This document shows positions 1 to 6,197 of a stretch of DNA of 12,478 bases, piece after piece (positions within the stretch are counted from its first letter, which is position 1; the number at the start of each line of letters is the position of its first letter). Both the position numbers and the translations under genes were made by a program. Location of the stretch: assembly GCA_905372345.1 (NCBI GenBank), contig CAJPPE010000017.1:1-12478 (forward strand), in the 5' to 3' direction. Below the pieces are notes generated by a model, which saw only the letters and a list, made by a program, of their open reading frames with translations, searched no databases and was not told the DNA's origin. This DNA comes from an uncultured Treponema sp. (lineage in GTDB: Bacteria > Spirochaetota > Spirochaetia > Treponematales > Treponemataceae).

Positions 1-101
1 GTATAAGTTTAGAGTTAAAACAACAGGATAGATTTGATGAAATTCAAAAATTAGCTGCCGAAATAAAAAAGAATCTTAAAATATCCGTTAAAAATAAATA
101 A
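1..101 (+). CDS. C-terminal end of an unidentified protein (partial)
   Basis: An open frame enters from the left edge with its first whole codon at base 3 and ends at TAA 99-101. It encodes about 32 residues that are lysine-rich and probably helical, including FDEIQKLAAEIKKNL and ending SVKNK. The other forward frame that could run through here is closed by a TAG at 29-31. The next gene starts 14 bases after the stop and its ribosome binding site follows directly, so the two may be co-transcribed. I do not recognise the family from so short a tail and assign no function. Confidence 0.6.
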   Translation, partial: ISLELKQQDRFDEIQKLAAEIKKNLKISVKNK

Positions 102-115
102 ATTTGGAGGTTATT

Positions 116-532
116 ATGGCAAAAGAATTTAGAACAAAAGCCGAAATAGATTTAGGCGAAGGTTTTAAAGTTGAATGTGAGGCATCAGGCAAGAAAATTA
201 TTGCAGATGAGCCCTTGAGTTTCGGGGGAACCGATTTAGGTATGAACCCGATTGAACTTCTTCTAAGCGGTCTGGGAGCTTGCAAGTGTGTTACTTCAAA
301 GGTCATTGCAAAGAAAAACGGTCTTAAACTGGATTATTTGGCCGTTGAATGTATCGGTTTTTTTAGACCGGGTACACCGGGACTTTCAGATATTGAAACA
401 ATATATCATATTAAGTCCGATGCTTCCGATGAAGAGCTTGAAAAATTTATGGCTTCGGTTGATGAAAGCTGTCCGGTACATGCCACAATCAAAAATCCGG
501 CCCCGATAGCTCATAAACTGGTTAGGGTTTAA
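116..532 (+). CDS. OsmC/Ohr-family peroxiredoxin-like protein
   Basis: A 138-residue OsmC-fold protein. Members are cytosolic thiol peroxidases that reduce organic or inorganic hydroperoxides through two reactive cysteines. The family pattern is visible: GGTDLGMNPIELLLSGLGAC at residues 37-56, with Glu47 and Cys56 in the positions of the catalytic Glu and peroxidatic Cys (a second Cys lies at 58), and DESCPVHATI at 116-125 with Cys119 as the partner cysteine. The length is normal for the family. The ATG at 116 is chosen because GGAGG at 106-110 sits 5 bases before it. The in-frame TTG at 104 overlaps that Shine-Dalgarno and is unlikely to be used. It is closest to the YhfA/OsmC-like branch rather than clearly Ohr, so I give no symbol. 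In an anaerobic spirochaete a role in surviving oxygen exposure is plausible, but this is inferred. Confidence 0.9.
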   Translation: MAKEFRTKAEIDLGEGFKVECEASGKKIIADEPLSFGGTDLGMNPIELLLSGLGACKCVTSKVIAKKNGLKLDYLAVECIGFFRPGTPGLSDIETIYHIKSDASDEELEKFMASVDESCPVHATIKNPAPIAHKLVRV

Positions 533-555
533 TATCTACAATTTTCTTGAGTCTT

Positions 556-594
556 AAAGATACGGATTTATTTAATCTCAATCCGTATCTTTTT
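556..594 (+). terminator. Rho-independent terminator between osmC-like gene and pcnB
   Basis: A perfect 12-bp stem (AAAGATACGGAT at 556-567, ATCCGTATCTTT at 581-592) encloses a 13-base loop and is followed by a run of T to 594. It should end the OsmC-family transcript. The right arm lies inside the last codons of the convergent pcnB gene, and the pcnB stop is in the loop at 578-580. On the minus strand the trailing T-run is only three bases, so termination of pcnB would be weaker. Confidence 0.85.
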
Positions 595-1720
595 GGGCTT
601 CTTGTTTTTTAGTTTTTTTCTTGCGCCTATGCTTAACCTGTTTGCCGAGTTTTGCAGAGCGTGCTTGGGCTCTCTCCATTGATACCTTAATTCCCAAATC
701 GGTTAAAACGCTTTTTACCGCAAATTCCAATTCTTTTCTTTGAGGATTCATAGGAAGAATAAAATGCCTGCATTCCTTGTAAACATAGGTATAAACTTCT
801 TGCGGAAGTCCCTCAGGGTTTGCAATCAGCTTTATGTAATCTTTGAGTAATGATTTTAAACATTCTCCCTGTTTTATTTGAGGTTTACTATCGACTTCTT
901 TATCCAAAAGAGCAAGATTTTCTATATACATTTTTTTAAATTTTGAAGACGAATCTATAAAGGCACAGGCACCCGGCTGCAGGTAAACATAGAGCTTAAA
1001 ATCCAAAAGTTTTTTTATAATATCGCTTGCATGTCCGCTAAAAATAATCTTATTTATTTCTTCGGTTATCCTTGAAGGGGATACAAATTCCAAAAGATGG
1101 GCATTTTTTCGTATTTGAAGCTGAAGGAAAAAAGGAATACCGGAATCCGTCATTGCTGCATACTTTATAGCCCGAATCATTCTTACCGGATCTTCCGAAA
1201 AGATAAGCTGTAGGGGTATAATAGGCTTTACTTTTTTCGCTTTTATATCCTTAACGCCGCCTACATAATCGATTACAAGCTCACGGATTGGGTCGTAGTA
1301 AAGGGCGTTTAATGTAAAATCCCTTCGGCGGACATCTTCATCTATTGTGCCGAATTTATTTCCGATACTTCCGTCTTCCGTTGACCGAAAGGTGCTTACC
1401 TCATATATTTTTTCTCCGAAAAATATATGAACTAATCTAAATCGCCGGCCTATTATTCTGGAATTTCTGAACATTTTCCGTATTTTTGAAGGTTCGGCCG
1501 AGGTCGCAATATCGAAATCTTTAGGGACGTGGCCTATTAAAAGATCCCGTACTGCTCCTCCTACTATGTAGGCTTCAAAACCTTGAGAAGTTAAACGCTG
1601 TATAATTTTTACGGCTTCAATGTCTATTTTTTCGAGGGCAATCTTGTGCTCATTCTTGGTATAGACTAAAGCCTGCCGAACCTGCTTTCCTTCGGCATTT
1701 TGACCGTATCGAACTAACAT
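578..1720 (-). CDS. pcnB: Poly(A) polymerase / tRNA nucleotidyltransferase family protein
   Basis: A class II nucleotidyltransferase that adds nucleotides to RNA 3' ends. Counting from the chosen start, the NT domain shows GGAVRDLLIG at 54-63, the metal-binding DFD at 68-70, RRRDFTLNAL at 131-140 and EDPVRMIRA at 176-184. The segment FRNSRIIGRRFRLVHIFFG with EVSTFR is the element that, in Proteobacteria, separates poly(A) polymerase (PcnB) from CCA-adding enzymes. The lysine/arginine-rich tail (KHRRKKKTKK) also resembles PcnB. The open frame extends to an ATG at 1741 (seven more residues), but neither start has a Shine-Dalgarno. A TTGACA-17-CAATAT promoter covers the upstream ATG, so I prefer the ATG at 1718-1720, which gives 380 residues. 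A CCA-adding role cannot be excluded from sequence alone. It is convergent with the OsmC-family gene. Confidence 0.85.
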   Translation of the reverse strand: MLVRYGQNAEGKQVRQALVYTKNEHKIALEKIDIEAVKIIQRLTSQGFEAYIVGGAVRDLLIGHVPKDFDIATSAEPSKIRKMFRNSRIIGRRFRLVHIFFGEKIYEVSTFRSTEDGSIGNKFGTIDEDVRRRDFTLNALYYDPIRELVIDYVGGVKDIKAKKVKPIIPLQLIFSEDPVRMIRAIKYAAMTDSGIPFFLQLQIRKNAHLLEFVSPSRITEEINKIIFSGHASDIIKKLLDFKLYVYLQPGACAFIDSSSKFKKMYIENLALLDKEVDSKPQIKQGECLKSLLKDYIKLIANPEGLPQEVYTYVYKECRHFILPMNPQRKELEFAVKSVLTDLGIKVSMERAQARSAKLGKQVKHRRKKKTKKQEAQKDTD

Positions 1721-1732
1721 TTTTGAATAAAT

Positions 1733-1761
1733 ATATTGCATGTAAAAAGGCTTTATGTCAA
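1733..1761 (-). promoter_or_regulatory. Candidate sigma-70 promoter of pcnB
   Basis: On the minus strand TTGACA (1756-1761) and CAATAT (1733-1738) are separated by 17 bases. Transcription would begin near base 1726, only about five or six bases before the ATG at 1720, so the mRNA would be almost leaderless. The -35 box is a perfect match. The -10 is imperfect, and AT-rich DNA gives chance matches. Confidence 0.45.
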
Positions 1762-1812
1762 TGAGTACCGCCTATTTTTACCAAATTTCTATGGTTTTAG
1801 ATAAAAAAGCCC

Positions 1813-1841
1813 TTTAAAAATTCGTTATAATATGATATAAT
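1813..1841 (+). promoter_or_regulatory. Candidate promoter of the 1893 gene (tandem TATAAT boxes)
   Basis: Two perfect TATAAT hexamers lie at 1826-1831 and 1836-1841. The second has TTTAAA (1813-1818) 17 bases upstream as a 4-of-6 -35 match. Transcription from it would start near 1848 and leave a leader of about 45 bases before the ATG at 1893. The rest of the 1742-1892 spacer shows no gene. Confidence 0.5.
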
Positions 1842-1892
1842 ATTCCTTCTACACGTTAGGTAATTGCATATTGGAGAAGTTGCGAAAAGAAT

Positions 1893-2924
1893 ATGACAAT
1901 AGATAATGCAGGACTCGGAACTATAATCTCTACAGACATCGTTGTTCTAAATGATCACGAAAGAACCTTGGTTGAATATGCTTTTGAACGATTGAATGGA
2001 GAATATAAGTCTGCTGTTTTGGAAATAGGAAAAAAGCTCATGGATTTGGAAAGAATGTCGGCTGCTATTTCCCGCTTTCCTTCAATCCACGAAACAAGTG
2101 TTCTTGCAGGTGAAAAACGCAGTCAAGAAACCCTCATAGAAACTTTATGTAAAACTCCTTCCGATGCCCGTACTCTTTCAATGCCCACAAAGGCTGTTTT
2201 AGGCCGCGGTTTTCTTGTTGCAAAATTCCATATATTTTCTGCTCTTACCAAGGTTGCCTTAAATTCCTCATTTTCGGAAGAAGAAATTGAAGAACTTAGA
2301 GCGGCTACTATGAATATCATGTTTACGATTATGTCCGAAGATGTTTATATTTCGATTTTAGACAGCAATATTTTAGATAAACAAAAACAAGAAAAGGTCG
2401 CAAATGCCTTAACATATCTTTGGGAGCACCGTTTGGATCAAAACACCACTTCTTTTGCTCCCGTTCTAACCCGCGTTTGGACTGCACGTGATACAATAGC
2501 TCCCGTATTCGGCACAATGATGGGTACCAGCGAGCTTTTTTTGCTTTCTTCCAAATTAGATGACTCTTGGCAAAGTTTTATGCTTGCAAAACTTTCTAAC
2601 AAAACCGTAGGACAATCCTTGGAAGAGTTTTTATTCGGCATCTCGTATGAAGAAATCCTTTATGTCCGTAATCAGCTCGTAAGCTGTAAAATACCTGCAA
2701 TGGGCAGAGAAGATGTTGCCAAGCTCTTAAATAAAAAACTGGATTTTGATAATTCCGATCCTCGTCATTTTTACTCTTCCTATGTGCAGCGCCGAAACAA
2801 TGCCGATGCCCGCAAACGCATCAATGCCGCAGGCCCTAAAAACACCCTTGAAGACTACTATATCAGCTTTTTATTTGAAAAAGGTTTGGAGTTAAAAGAC
2901 GGGAAGACTGAGACTGGAAAGTAA
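1893..2924 (+). CDS. Conserved-looking hypothetical protein, 343 residues
   Basis: I do not recognise this protein. It is a single long frame of 343 residues with codon use like its neighbours. It has no signal peptide, no hydrophobic stretch long enough for a membrane helix, and no nucleotide-binding or metal-binding motif that I can identify, so it is probably cytosolic. The sequence reads as mostly alpha-helical with regularly spaced Leu, Ile and Val between charged residues (for example SEEEIEELRAATMNIMFTIM and SLEEFLFGISYEEILYVRNQ). The tail is basic and polar, with SSYVQRRNNADARKRINAAG. The ATG at 1893 is the first in frame. The nearest purine-rich site, GGAG at 1873-1876, is 16 bases upstream, too far to be a good Shine-Dalgarno. 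It has its own promoter, stands alone and is convergent with the GH20-like gene, so context gives no function. Confidence 0.85.
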   Translation: MTIDNAGLGTIISTDIVVLNDHERTLVEYAFERLNGEYKSAVLEIGKKLMDLERMSAAISRFPSIHETSVLAGEKRSQETLIETLCKTPSDARTLSMPTKAVLGRGFLVAKFHIFSALTKVALNSSFSEEEIEELRAATMNIMFTIMSEDVYISILDSNILDKQKQEKVANALTYLWEHRLDQNTTSFAPVLTRVWTARDTIAPVFGTMMGTSELFLLSSKLDDSWQSFMLAKLSNKTVGQSLEEFLFGISYEEILYVRNQLVSCKIPAMGREDVAKLLNKKLDFDNSDPRHFYSSYVQRRNNADARKRINAAGPKNTLEDYYISFLFEKGLELKDGKTETGK

Positions 2925-2930
2925 GACTTA

Positions 2931-2965
2931 TTCTCGTCAAGTGTTTTGGTGAGAACTGACGAGAA
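2931..2965. terminator. Imperfect inverted repeat between convergent genes, possible weak bidirectional terminator
   Basis: TTCTCGTCAAGT (2931-2942) can pair with ACTGACGAGAA (2955-2965) with one bulged base, forming a hairpin 7 bases after the stop of the 1893 gene and downstream of the stop of the minus-strand GH20-like gene. No T-tract follows on either strand, so it is not a canonical terminator. The same left arm can pair perfectly with TTGACGAGAA at 2975-2984 in the neighbouring repeat, giving two alternative stems. Confidence 0.35.
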
Positions 2966-3006
2966 TGGGGAGAATTGACGAGAATGAGGAGAATTGACTA
3001 GATTTA
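2951..3006. repeat. 19-bp tandem direct repeat, about three copies
   Basis: The units are GAGAACTGACGAGAATGGG (2951-2969), GAGAATTGACGAGAATGAG (2970-2988) and a degenerate third copy beginning GAGAATTGACTAGA at 2989. The first two differ at two positions. Within each full unit a GAGAA half is itself repeated about every 10 bases (GAGAAnTGAC, then GAGAATGnG). The array fills the spacer between two convergent genes and contains no reading frame of interest. Confidence 0.75.
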
Positions 3007-3007
3007 T

Positions 3008-4048
3008 TTACTTTAGCTTGTCTATCGTTTTGACCATCGGTTTATACCGTGAGAGGTTTTTGTTTGTAAAATTGTCCCATGCCGTGTACATGTGCCCTAG
3101 CATAGCAGGGTTATCCTTGTATAAAAGCGAATAGTCGATGAGAGCGTTTACCGCTTTAATGCCTTTGAAACTTGTCGGCAGGACGCAGAAGCCCTTGTTT
3201 AAAAAAAACGGAATGGAGCCGTAGCGCTCCAGCTCGTCATAGTGCCAGTCGCAGATGATAATGTCCTTGGGAATGAGGTCGACGGCGGGGTAGGTTCTGT
3301 TACACGAGCTTTCGTATTCACTTTCATAACCGCTCTGTTCATCCTCGCTGTTGATAAGGCGGTCGCCCCACATATACATTGTAAGTCCCCGTTTTTTGAC
3401 ACAGTGATCGTACAGCTTGTTCACGGCGCGGGCGAACAGTTCGGCCTTGTCTTTTCCTCGGCAAAGGGGGCATGCATCTTCGCCGATCAAAAACACCTCG
3501 TCCAAGCCGACATGTATTTTGTTTACCGAAAAGACTTCGGTAATCTCGTCGATTAAACCGAATAAAATTGTGTAAACTTTTTCATTGGAAGAGCAGAGGC
3601 TTCGACAATAAATACCCTTATTGCCGGGGTAGATGCCCGGCGTTTCGTCCAGTTCGGGGAAGGCTTTGAGCAGGGCGAAAGTTTCGTTTTTCCACGATTG
3701 ATGGCCTAGACAGTTTATTTCGGGGATAAGGTCGATGGAAAGCCTGCGGCATTCTGCTGCAATTTCGTGTGCAACGGTTTCGGAAAGCCCGTGCTTGTCG
3801 TAGAGTTTCGGATCGCTTTTCCATTGATAGTTGTAGCTTATTTCGAGAAAAAGCGTGTTGATTCCCCGTTTTTGTAAGCCGGGTAGTTCTTTTATGAGGT
3901 TTTTGCCCGTTTTGTCGGAATCAACACTTGCATGAAATGCAATGACTAATTCGCGTTTAGGCATACTGTTTGTTTGAGCGTAAACAGCCGGCTGTAAAAA
4001 TAAAAGAAGCAAGAATAAGGATACGAGTACCATTGCTTTTTCTTTCAT
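3008..4048 (-). CDS. Exported glycoside hydrolase family 20-like protein (beta-hexosaminidase-type)
   Basis: A 346-residue protein with an N-terminal signal peptide ([20 protein letters not shown], likely cut after AVYA at residue 24) and a TIM-barrel-like domain resembling GH20. GH20 enzymes remove terminal N-acetylhexosamine by substrate-assisted catalysis. Family cues are the strand RGINTLFLEI (61-70), the segment LIPEINCLGHQSW (107-119), HVGLDEV (179-185) with the Asp183-Glu184 pair where GH20 has its catalytic Asp-Glu, and YMWGDR plus ICDWHYDE further on. The usual GGDE reads GLDE here, so activity is likely but not assured. It is probably periplasmic or outer-envelope. The ATG at 4048 overlaps the guaA stop by one base (TGATG), implying translational coupling. 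An in-frame GTG at 4057 lies inside the guaA end. Local base composition looks somewhat richer in G and C than the neighbours, a weak hint of transfer. Confidence 0.75.
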   Translation of the reverse strand: MKEKAMVLVSLFLLLLFLQPAVYAQTNSMPKRELVIAFHASVDSDKTGKNLIKELPGLQKRGINTLFLEISYNYQWKSDPKLYDKHGLSETVAHEIAAECRRLSIDLIPEINCLGHQSWKNETFALLKAFPELDETPGIYPGNKGIYCRSLCSSNEKVYTILFGLIDEITEVFSVNKIHVGLDEVFLIGEDACPLCRGKDKAELFARAVNKLYDHCVKKRGLTMYMWGDRLINSEDEQSGYESEYESSCNRTYPAVDLIPKDIIICDWHYDELERYGSIPFFLNKGFCVLPTSFKGIKAVNALIDYSLLYKDNPAMLGHMYTAWDNFTNKNLSRYKPMVKTIDKLK

Positions 4049-5592
4049 CACTCCCACTCAATAGTAGCCGGAGGTTTTGAAGTTATGTCGTAGACTATTC
4101 GATTGATGCCCTTCACCTCGTTTATGATACGGGAAGAAACCTTGTCCAAAACCTCGTAGGGAATGCGTACCCAGTCGGCTGACATAAAGTCCGAGGTTTT
4201 TACTGCACGCAGGGCGAGGGTGTAGTCATAGGTTCTGAAGTCGCCCATAACACCCACCGTCTTTGTTGAGGTAAGAACGGCAAAATACTGGCTTAAATCC
4301 TTTTTTATGTCTGCCTGCTCAAGTTCGCTCCGCCAGATTGCATCGGCTTCCCTTAAAATATCGAGCTTTTCTTCGGTTATCTCGCCCATGATTCTTATGG
4401 CAAGGCCTGGGCCGGGGAAGGGCTGGCGGTGTACCAAATAATCTGGGAGGCCGAGCTCCGTGCCTAAGTTTCGTATTTCGTCCTTAAAAAGCGTTTTTAA
4501 GGGCTCGATGAGGGACTTAAAACTTATGTGATCGGGAAGGCCTCCGACATTGTGATGGCTTTTGATTACGGCGGAACCCTTGGTGCCGCTTTCAACTACA
4601 TCGGCGTAAATTGTACCTTGGGCAAGGAAGTCCACAGTTCCGATTTTTTTTGCTTCTTCTTCAAAAACGCGGATAAACTCTTCGCCGATTATTTTCCGTT
4701 TTTTTTCAGGGTCGGAAACGCCTTTTAACTTGCCTAAAAAACGGCTTTCCGCATTTACGCGGATAAAATTCATTGGAGTATCCCTAAAGGCTGCCTCTAC
4801 CTCATCTCCCTCGTTTTTGCGCATAAGGCCGTGATCCACAAAAATACAGGTCAGATTTTTACCGACAGCCCTATTTAAAAGAGCCGCAAGCACGGAAGAA
4901 TCTACTCCGCCTGATAGAGCTAAAAGTACCTTGCCGTCTTTTACCGTATTTTGTACATCTTTTATTGCCTCAGCCAAAAAGCTTTTCATATTCCAATCGC
5001 CCTTAGCACCGCAAACATTGTATAAAAAGTTTTTGATTATATTTTGCCCTTCTTCGGAATGTTCAACTTCGGCATGGAATTGAATGCCGTAAAGTTTTTT
5101 TTCTTTATTTGCCATGGCCGCATTTTTTGTATTTGCCGTTTGAGCTGCCGAAATAAAGCCTTCAGGCAGGCGGGAAACGCAGTCTACATGGCTCATCCAA
5201 ACCGAAGATTTATCTTTTATGTTTTTAAAGAGCGGAATACCGGTGTCAAATTTTGTTAAGGTTTTGCCGAATTCTCTTTTTAAGCTTTTTTCAACCTTCC
5301 CGCCTAGGCAATGCGCCATGGCCTGCATACCGTAACAAATGCCTAAAATCGGAATATTTAAGTCAAAAATTTCTTTTGGGGGCAGGGGAGCTTTTTCTTC
5401 ATAAACGCTGTTAGGCCCTCCCGTAAAAATAATACCTATGGGCTTATTTTCCCTTATGTAATCAATGGCCTTTGAGGCCGGAACAATATCCGAATAAACA
5501 TTTAGGTCGCGCACGCGCCTTGCTATGAGCTGATTATACTGACCGCCGAAATCCACAATTAAAATTTTTTCCGTAATCTTCATATAAAACAT
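4048..5592 (-). CDS. guaA: GMP synthase (glutamine-hydrolysing)
   Basis: Converts XMP, glutamine and ATP to GMP in the last step of guanine nucleotide synthesis, in the cytosol. It is 514 residues, full length for the family. The N-terminal class I glutamine amidotransferase domain carries Cys86 in GICYGMQ and the His173/Glu175 pair in QFHAEVEH. The ATP-pyrophosphatase domain has the P-loop SGGVDSS at 227-233 and the [12 protein letters not shown] segment. The C-terminal dimerisation domain includes [27 protein letters not shown] and the terminal KPPATIEWE that closes nearly all GuaA proteins. The ATG at 5592 is preceded by ATAGG five bases away. A second ATG three codons later at 5583 has no Shine-Dalgarno. 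The stop overlaps the GH20-like start. It is divergent from the VOC gene, with 92 bases between them. No guaB is in the window. Confidence 0.97.
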   Translation of the reverse strand: MFYMKITEKILIVDFGGQYNQLIARRVRDLNVYSDIVPASKAIDYIRENKPIGIIFTGGPNSVYEEKAPLPPKEIFDLNIPILGICYGMQAMAHCLGGKVEKSLKREFGKTLTKFDTGIPLFKNIKDKSSVWMSHVDCVSRLPEGFISAAQTANTKNAAMANKEKKLYGIQFHAEVEHSEEGQNIIKNFLYNVCGAKGDWNMKSFLAEAIKDVQNTVKDGKVLLALSGGVDSSVLAALLNRAVGKNLTCIFVDHGLMRKNEGDEVEAAFRDTPMNFIRVNAESRFLGKLKGVSDPEKKRKIIGEEFIRVFEEEAKKIGTVDFLAQGTIYADVVESGTKGSAVIKSHHNVGGLPDHISFKSLIEPLKTLFKDEIRNLGTELGLPDYLVHRQPFPGPGLAIRIMGEITEEKLDILREADAIWRSELEQADIKKDLSQYFAVLTSTKTVGVMGDFRTYDYTLALRAVKTSDFMSADWVRIPYEVLDKVSSRIINEVKGINRIVYDITSKPPATIEWE

Positions 5593-5635
5593 TTTAGCCT
5601 ATGGCTCTTTTTTTTTCAAGATGTAAAACTTTCAA

Positions 5636-5664
5636 TTGACTTATGATAATGATTGTGTTATACT
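5636..5664 (+). promoter_or_regulatory. Sigma-70 promoter of the VOC-family gene
   Basis: TTGACT (5636-5641) and TATACT (5659-5664) are 17 bases apart, matching the consensus at 5 of 6 positions in each box. Transcription would start near 5671, next to the AAGAGG Shine-Dalgarno at 5672-5677, so the leader is short. The spacer holds GATAATGAT (5646-5654), which resembles half of a Fur/PerR-type box. Confidence 0.65.
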
Positions 5665-5684
5665 TTTTCTAAAGAGGTATAAAA

Positions 5685-6062
5685 ATGTTTTTAAACAGTG
5701 TTGCCATCCGCACGGATGAAATGGAAAAATCACTTGAATTTTATGAAAAGGTACTTGGATTTACTTTTAATTATATGATGTCGGCAGCTCCGGGAAAAAG
5801 AATTGCTTTTTTAACGGAACCTGACAGCGGAATGAATCTTGCGCTCATCAGTCATGATGTTCCAAAAGCCCAAAACGGCAGCCGCCTTTCTCTTACCGTA
5901 CAGGTAGACCAGATAAGCGAGGCTGAAAAGTACTTAAAAGCTAAAAATGTCCGCATAACGGCTCCTCCAAGAACCGTAAAAGACGGTAAAAAAATTTTAA
6001 CGGCCGTAGATCCTAACGGGGTTGAAATAGACTTCATAGAATTCAAAAAAGAAAATGAGTAA
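5685..6062 (+). CDS. VOC-superfamily (glyoxalase/bleomycin-resistance fold) protein
   Basis: A 125-residue protein with the paired beta-alpha-beta-beta-beta modules of the vicinal-oxygen-chelate fold. The first module reads VAIRTDEMEKSLEFYEKVLG (6-25). The second ends in the typical DPNGVEIDFIEF (109-120). The first strand begins NSVAI, lacking the His found there in many metal-dependent members. Glu114 and Glu119 are the only obvious candidates for the terminal ligand, so metal binding and catalysis are uncertain. VOC proteins range from lactoylglutathione lyase to antibiotic-binding proteins, and the sequence does not decide among them. The start at 5685 has AAGAGG seven bases upstream and a good promoter. 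The gene appears to be monocistronic, followed by two large inverted repeats. Confidence 0.85.
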   Translation: MFLNSVAIRTDEMEKSLEFYEKVLGFTFNYMMSAAPGKRIAFLTEPDSGMNLALISHDVPKAQNGSRLSLTVQVDQISEAEKYLKAKNVRITAPPRTVKDGKKILTAVDPNGVEIDFIEFKKENE

Positions 6063-6063
6063 A

Positions 6064-6102
6064 GGTCATATATAAAAAACTTGTTGTTTTTTATATATGA
6101 CC
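6064..6102. repeat. Perfect 17-bp inverted repeat (large hairpin) after the VOC gene
   Basis: GGTCATATATAAAAAAC (6064-6080), loop TTGTT, and GTTTTTTATATATGACC (6086-6102) form a perfect 17-bp stem two bases after the VOC stop. The stem is AT-rich, and the T-run lies inside the right arm rather than after it, so it is not a classical terminator, although it could stabilise or end the VOC transcript. Confidence 0.85.
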
Positions 6103-6104
6103 GA

Positions 6105-6153
6105 CGAGTTTTTCATAAGTCTTTATAAATCAGATGACTTATGAAAAACATCG
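6105..6153. repeat. Second large inverted repeat upstream of pgk
   Basis: GTTTTTCATAAGTC (6108-6121) and GACTTATGAAAAAC (6136-6149) are perfect 14-bp arms around a 14-base loop. They extend by CGA/TCG (6105-6107 with 6151-6153) past one bulged A. The arms resemble those of the preceding hairpin (an A/T run ending in AAC, joined to a CATA/TATG core), suggesting a related element. It lies about 45 bases before the pgk start and could be an operator or an RNA leader structure. Confidence 0.8.
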
Positions 6154-6197
6154 CAGATAAAATTTAAAGGTTTAAAATAAAAATATCTGGGGGCAAT

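Noticed and set aside
104..115. Upstream TTG start for the OsmC-family gene
   Set aside because: The TTG overlaps the GGAGG that serves the ATG at 116.
2951..3006. The 19-bp repeats as a CRISPR array
   Set aside because: The units are head-to-tail without unique spacers and are shorter than CRISPR repeats; no cas gene is present.
3242..3556. A 104-residue open frame on the plus strand
   Set aside because: It lies entirely antisense to the well-supported GH20-like gene, has no Shine-Dalgarno, and its translation shows no family features.
6063..6197. A riboswitch ahead of pgk
   Set aside because: Two simple hairpins are present, but I recognise no conserved aptamer core. Kept only as inverted repeats.
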